From NCBI GenBank assembly GCA_963714035.1, contig OY970224.1:1426001-1490000 (forward strand): a stretch of DNA of 64,000 bases, written 5' to 3'. A program made the position numbers and the translations under genes. The first letter of the stretch is position 1, and the number at the start of each line of letters is the position of its first letter. The notes under the pieces are model-generated. The model searched no databases. It had not been told where the DNA came from and saw only the letters and a list, made by a program, of their open reading frames with translations. This stretch comes from DATFVB01 sp963714035 (GTDB taxonomy: Bacteria > Acidobacteriota > Thermoanaerobaculia > UBA5066 > DATFVB01). Shown here in pieces: positions 60,672 to 64,000 of the stretch.

Positions 60672-62642
60672 ATGTCGGAGCGCACGGTCCGGTTCCCCGG
60701 ACGCATCCTGTTCCTGACCGAAGATCCCGAGCTCGTCCGGCGCCAGATCGCCGGCGAAGATCTCGCGTGGGACCCTTCGATTCCGCTCCGCGACGACATC
60801 TCGACCGACGAGATCACGCCGGGATGGACCTGCTACTACTTCGACGAGCGTCTCGGCGACTACCCGTACGTCGGGCTGACGTGCCGCGGCGAGAAGCCGA
60901 TCGAAAAGGGAGCCGTCCGCGCCGGAGGGTTCTCCGTCTGCGTGTCGGGCAAGCGGCGAGGGAAGGGATCGTCGCGGGAGCAGTCGCCGTATGCCGAACG
61001 CTGCGCGGGGATCCGCCTCGTCGTCGCGGAGAACATCGAGCGCATCTACCGGCAGAACTGCCAGAACCTCGGCGTCCTCACCTCGACCGATTTCGGGCTG
61101 ATCGACCGCATCCGACGGGGCGAGGAGATCCCCCTTTCCGAGTTCTCGAAGGACGCCGACGCGATCACGCGCGCGATCGTCGAGCGGGGAGGACTCTTCC
61201 CGTACAACGTCGCCCGGCTCGCGGGAGAGTTGACGCCGCCGGTGCCGTCGAGCGCGCCCGGGCCGATGACGCTCGCCGAGAAAATCCTCGCCCGCCACTT
61301 CGTGGCCGACGCCGCGAGCGGCCGGCTCGGCGTCCCCTCGGTGCGGCCCGGGGACGCGGGTTTCGTCCGGACGGATTTCCGCTTCTCGCACGAATACGTC
61401 ACGCCGATGGCGGCGTCGTTCTTCGAGGCGAACCTCGGCCCGGACGCGAAGGTCGCCGATCCGTCGACGATCCTGTTCTTCCGCGACCACCTGACGTTCC
61501 TGAAGTACGTGATGCCTCCCGACCGCGTGGCGGCGGGACTTCTCGACGCCGCCAACGAGCTCGCCACCCGGCAGGCGGAGTTCGCGCGAAAACAGGGAAT
61601 CCGCCTCCATGGCGAAGTCCCGAGCGGCGGCTCGGAGGGGATCTGCCACTCGGTCATGTACCAGGACTACGCGCTGCCGGGACAGGTGATCATCGGTTCC
61701 GACTCGCACACCCCGCACAGCGGCGCTCTCGGGTGCGTCGCGTTCGGCGTCGGAACGACCGACGTCTTCAACTCGTGGACGACGCGCGACGTCCGCGTGA
61801 CGGTCCCGGAATCGGTCCGCATCGAGATCCGGGGGGAGAAGCCCGCCGGGGTCACGGCCAAGGACTTCATGCTCGCGATCCTCGCGCATCCGTACGTCAA
61901 GGACGGGAAGGCGATCGGAAAGATCCTCGAGTACACCGGCGACGCCGTCCGCGCGCTCTCGGTCGACGAACGGGCGACGATGACGAACATGGCGGCGGAG
62001 GTGGGCGCCTTCACCGGGATCGTCGCGCCCGACGGAAAGACCGCCGATTTCCTCGCGGCGCACCGGGGGATGACCCGGGCCGACGCGGCGCGCCTCGGCG
62101 AAGGCCTCGTCTCGGATCCCGACGCGCGATGGTCGGAGACGCTCGTCTTCGACGCCGCGGAGATCGGCAGCATGGTCGCGCTGCCGGGAGACCCCGGCAA
62201 CGGAAGGTCCCTTTCCGACCTCGGCGAGGTTCCGATCGAAATCGCCTACGGCGGCTCGTGCACGGCCGGGAAGCGCTCCGACATGGACATGTACGCGGCG
62301 GTGTGCGCGGACGCGGTGCGCGAGGGCCGCAAGGTCGCCGACGGGGTGACCTTCTGGATCCAGTTCGGCTCGCAGGACGTCAAGCGCTACTGCGAAGAGA
62401 AGGGCTATCTCGAGCTCTTCGAGCGGGCCGGCGCGAAGACGATCGACCCCTCGTGCGGCGCGTGCATCAACGCCGGGCCGGGCGTCTCGACGCGCAAGGA
62501 CCAGGTGACGGTCTCGGCGATAAACCGCAATTTTCCCGGCCGATCCGGGCCGGGTCAGATGTATCTGGCCTCGCCGTACACGGTGGCGGCGTCGGCGTTC
62601 GCGGGGAAGATTGCCGAATGGCATCCCGGTGCGGGAGCCTGA
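60672..62642 (+). CDS. Aconitase/isopropylmalate-dehydratase family hydro-lyase, swivel domain first
   Basis: This 656-residue iron-sulfur enzyme has the small swivel domain at the N-terminus (about residues 35-145; DDISTDEITPG, GKRRGKGSSREQSPYAE). The large domain follows: ICHSVMYQDYALPG, IGSDSHTPHSGALGC and the cluster cysteines C530 (GGSCTAGKRSD), C595 and C598 (DPSCGACINAGPG). This order is the reverse of classic aconitase A and would be a LeuD-LeuC-like fusion. It could be aconitase or a 2,3-substituted-malate dehydratase. GGAGG lies 6 bases before the ATG. Confidence 0.88.
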   Translation: MSERTVRFPGRILFLTEDPELVRRQIAGEDLAWDPSIPLRDDISTDEITPGWTCYYFDERLGDYPYVGLTCRGEKPIEKGAVRAGGFSVCVSGKRRGKGSSREQSPYAERCAGIRLVVAENIERIYRQNCQNLGVLTSTDFGLIDRIRRGEEIPLSEFSKDADAITRAIVERGGLFPYNVARLAGELTPPVPSSAPGPMTLAEKILARHFVADAASGRLGVPSVRPGDAGFVRTDFRFSHEYVTPMAASFFEANLGPDAKVADPSTILFFRDHLTFLKYVMPPDRVAAGLLDAANELATRQAEFARKQGIRLHGEVPSGGSEGICHSVMYQDYALPGQVIIGSDSHTPHSGALGCVAFGVGTTDVFNSWTTRDVRVTVPESVRIEIRGEKPAGVTAKDFMLAILAHPYVKDGKAIGKILEYTGDAVRALSVDERATMTNMAAEVGAFTGIVAPDGKTADFLAAHRGMTRADAARLGEGLVSDPDARWSETLVFDAAEIGSMVALPGDPGNGRSLSDLGEVPIEIAYGGSCTAGKRSDMDMYAAVCADAVREGRKVADGVTFWIQFGSQDVKRYCEEKGYLELFERAGAKTIDPSCGACINAGPGVSTRKDQVTVSAINRNFPGRSGPGQMYLASPYTVAASAFAGKIAEWHPGAGA

Positions 62643-62724
62643 GCGGGGAGTCCCCCAACAATACACGAAATCCGCAACCCGGCCGTGCCTGGAATCGACC
62701 TGTTGCCTCTCGGCAGGAAATTGC

Positions 62725-62746
62725 TTCGCTCCGCTCGCAATGACCC
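62725..62746. repeat. Short dispersed REP-like sequence
   Basis: AAATTGCTTCGCTCCGCTCG followed by CAATGAC is a repeat-like sequence seen in many bacterial genomes, typically between genes. It lies between the aconitase-family gene and the palindromic repeat. Confidence 0.45.
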
Positions 62747-62760
62747 GAGACCGTCGCCGA

Positions 62761-62884
62761 GGCGCGGTCAGACGGGTTGGAAGACGGGATCGGGCGGCCC
62801 GGTCGGGGGCGAGGCGTACGAAATCGTACGTTGAGCCCCCGATCGGGCCGCACGGACCCGTATAACGACCCGTATCACCGCGCC
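62761..62884 (+). repeat. Palindromic GTAC-core repeat
   Basis: The blocks GCGGTCAGACGGGTTGGAAG, GGCGTACGAAATCGTACGTT and CCCGTATAACGACCCGTATC then ACCGCGCC are clearest here, with the centre GTACGAAATCGTAC a perfect palindrome. It ends 2 bases before the stop codon of the sigma-54 activator. Confidence 0.8.
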
Positions 62885-62886
62885 CG

Positions 62887-63999
62887 CTACCCCCTGACAC
62901 CGAGTTCGCGGATGAGATACAGCAGCGCCTGGCGCGAAAGCCCCATCGCCCTGGCCGCATGCGTCCGGTTCCCGCCGGATTTCGCGAGCGCTTCTTCCAC
63001 GGTGCGCCGCCGGAACGCATCGACGCGCTCCCGGTAGCTGCCGGACGGCTCATCCGCCCCGGCCCGCAGCCGGGGAAAAGCGCCGCGGTCGAGTGTGGCG
63101 CCCGGATCGGCGAGCGCGACCGCCTCCATGATCGCGTTCTCGAGCTCCCGGACGTTTCCCGGCCAGGGATGAGCGCGGAGCGTCGCCAGCGCCGCGGCGG
63201 AAAGTCGGACCGCGCCCTTGCCGTACTCGGCCGCGTAGCGGTCGACGAAATGGCGCGCGAGCAGGCCGACGTCCTCCCCGCGGTCGCGGAGCGGCGGGAG
63301 ATCGATCGATGCGACCTTGATCCGGTAATAGAGGTCCTCGCGGAACCGTCCGGTCTCGACCGCCGCTTCGAGCGGTTTCGCGGTCGCCGTCACGAGCCGC
63401 ACGTCCACCGGGCGATGGCGGTTTTCGCCCACGCGCCGGATCTCGCGCTCTTGCAGCGCCCGGAGGAGCTTCGCCTGCAAAGGCGCCGACAGATCGCCGA
63501 TCTCGTCGAGGAAGAGCGTCCCGCCGTGGGCGGCCTCGAACAGCCCGATCCGGTCCCGGTCCGCTCCCGTGAACGCGCCGCGCGCGTGGCCGAAGAGCTC
63601 GTCCTCGAGCAGCGCTTCCGGAAATGCCGCGACGTTGACCGGAACGAACGGGCCCGCGAAACGAGACGAGAGACGGTGAACGGCGCGGGCGACGCGCTCC
63701 TTCCCCGTGCCCGATTCGCCGGCGATGAAGACGGTGACGTTCTGCGGAGCGATTCGCGCGAGGCGCGCGCCGACCGCGTCCATCCGCCGATCGCCGGTGA
63801 CGATCCCGGCGGCGTGGAGAATGTCGATTCCGCCGGGCGACCCGGCTTCGGGAACCGCGAGATCGGCGCGCCGGCGGATCGTCTCGAAGAGGAACGCGGC
63901 GAGGTCGGCTTCCGCGCCGCCGCCCTCGAGGTACAGCGGCGGATCGCCCCAATCGAGCGCCCGACGCCACTCCGCGCGCTCGAAGGCCGCCGACTTCCA
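62887..63999 (-). CDS. Sigma-54-dependent transcriptional activator, 5' end outside window
   Basis: The visible 370 residues begin before a complete AAA+ domain: FIAGESGTGKERVARAVH (Walker A), DELFGHARGAFTGADRDR with the sigma-54-contacting GAFTGA loop, GGTLFLDEIGDL (Walker B), REDLYYRIKV, and HPWPGNVRELENAI (sensor II). A C-terminal Fis-type helix-turn-helix (GGNRTHAARAMGLSRQALLY) binds DNA. The frame stays open to the right edge (AEWRRALDWGDPPLYLEGG), so the N-terminal sensor domain is cut off. The target genes are unknown. Confidence 0.92.
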   Translation of the reverse strand, partial: WKSAAFERAEWRRALDWGDPPLYLEGGGAEADLAAFLFETIRRRADLAVPEAGSPGGIDILHAAGIVTGDRRMDAVGARLARIAPQNVTVFIAGESGTGKERVARAVHRLSSRFAGPFVPVNVAAFPEALLEDELFGHARGAFTGADRDRIGLFEAAHGGTLFLDEIGDLSAPLQAKLLRALQEREIRRVGENRHRPVDVRLVTATAKPLEAAVETGRFREDLYYRIKVASIDLPPLRDRGEDVGLLARHFVDRYAAEYGKGAVRLSAAALATLRAHPWPGNVRELENAIMEAVALADPGATLDRGAFPRLRAGADEPSGSYRERVDAFRRRTVEEALAKSGGNRTHAARAMGLSRQALLYLIRELGVRG

Positions 64000-64000
64000 G

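Noticed and set aside
60030..63053. Very long open frame on the minus strand across the aconitase-family gene
   Set aside because: It is antisense to a well-supported enzyme and is an effect of high G+C. Only its last part, the secretin-domain fragment, shows real protein features.

Overview
The window is a strongly G+C-rich, gene-dense bacterial chromosome segment. It carries housekeeping genes (rnc, metG, lexA, rel, rpmB, secDF/yajC, accBC, pilMNOPQ) and five tRNA genes, with no phage, plasmid or integrase genes. Several things fit an Acidobacteriota-like Gram-negative: a small secreted ISDSMCG protein, a secretin/type IV pilus operon, lipoproteins, a CPBP protease and long overlapping minus-strand operons. 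This placement is inference; no rRNA gene is present to confirm it.

Layout. Positions 1-3.2 kb hold the end of a MacB/FtsX-type ABC permease pair and a small secreted protein. From 3.5 to 14.4 kb the minus strand carries rnc and then a ten-gene run read from 14.4 down to 4.6 kb: anti-sigma kinase, STAS antagonist, polyprenyl synthase, phosphatase-like membrane protein, quinone oxidoreductase, DegT aminotransferase, glycosyltransferase, radC, metG and tatD. Most of these genes are chained by 4-base ATGA, GTGA or TTGA overlaps. From 14.4 to 28 kb lie a HELTH metalloprotease, a CPBP protease with a universal stress protein, a hybrid histidine kinase, a DUF6600-like protein, a CLC channel, lexA with a divergent response regulator, and tRNA-Val, -Asp, -Leu, -Cys and -Pro. 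From 28 to 37 kb an eleven-gene minus-strand run combines a Roadblock protein, accB, accC, a ThiE-AroK fusion, a phosphoesterase, a HEAT-cyclophilin protein, a hydroxyacid dehydrogenase, a DUF721 protein and an RluA synthase. From 37.6 to 46.9 kb are a TPR protein and the pilMNOPQ operon, which ends in two extra lipoproteins and a terminator. From 47 to 64 kb are rpmB, rel, a flavoprotein, secDF, FHA/VIT1 genes, yajC, a DUF421 protein, a large secreted HEYTH protein, a swivel-first aconitase-family enzyme and a sigma-54 activator cut by the right edge.

The most unusual content lies between genes. (i) Downstream of tRNA-Asp there is a tandem array with an exact 287-bp period. Every unit repeats the last ~26 nt of the tRNA and also carries a degenerate inverted copy of the same tRNA part; a related element follows tRNA-Pro. 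(ii) Two diverged copies of a ~272-bp terminal-inverted-repeat element without coding capacity are present. One supplies the start codon of the CLC gene and, through its CTAG flank, the stop codon of a zinc-finger gene. The other splits a small secretin-domain gene. (iii) A ~125-bp palindromic repeat with a GTAC core sits at gene ends at least seven times. (iv) Another repeat family recurs beside tRNA-Val and other genes, and a related 231-bp tandem repeat lies upstream of the Roadblock gene.
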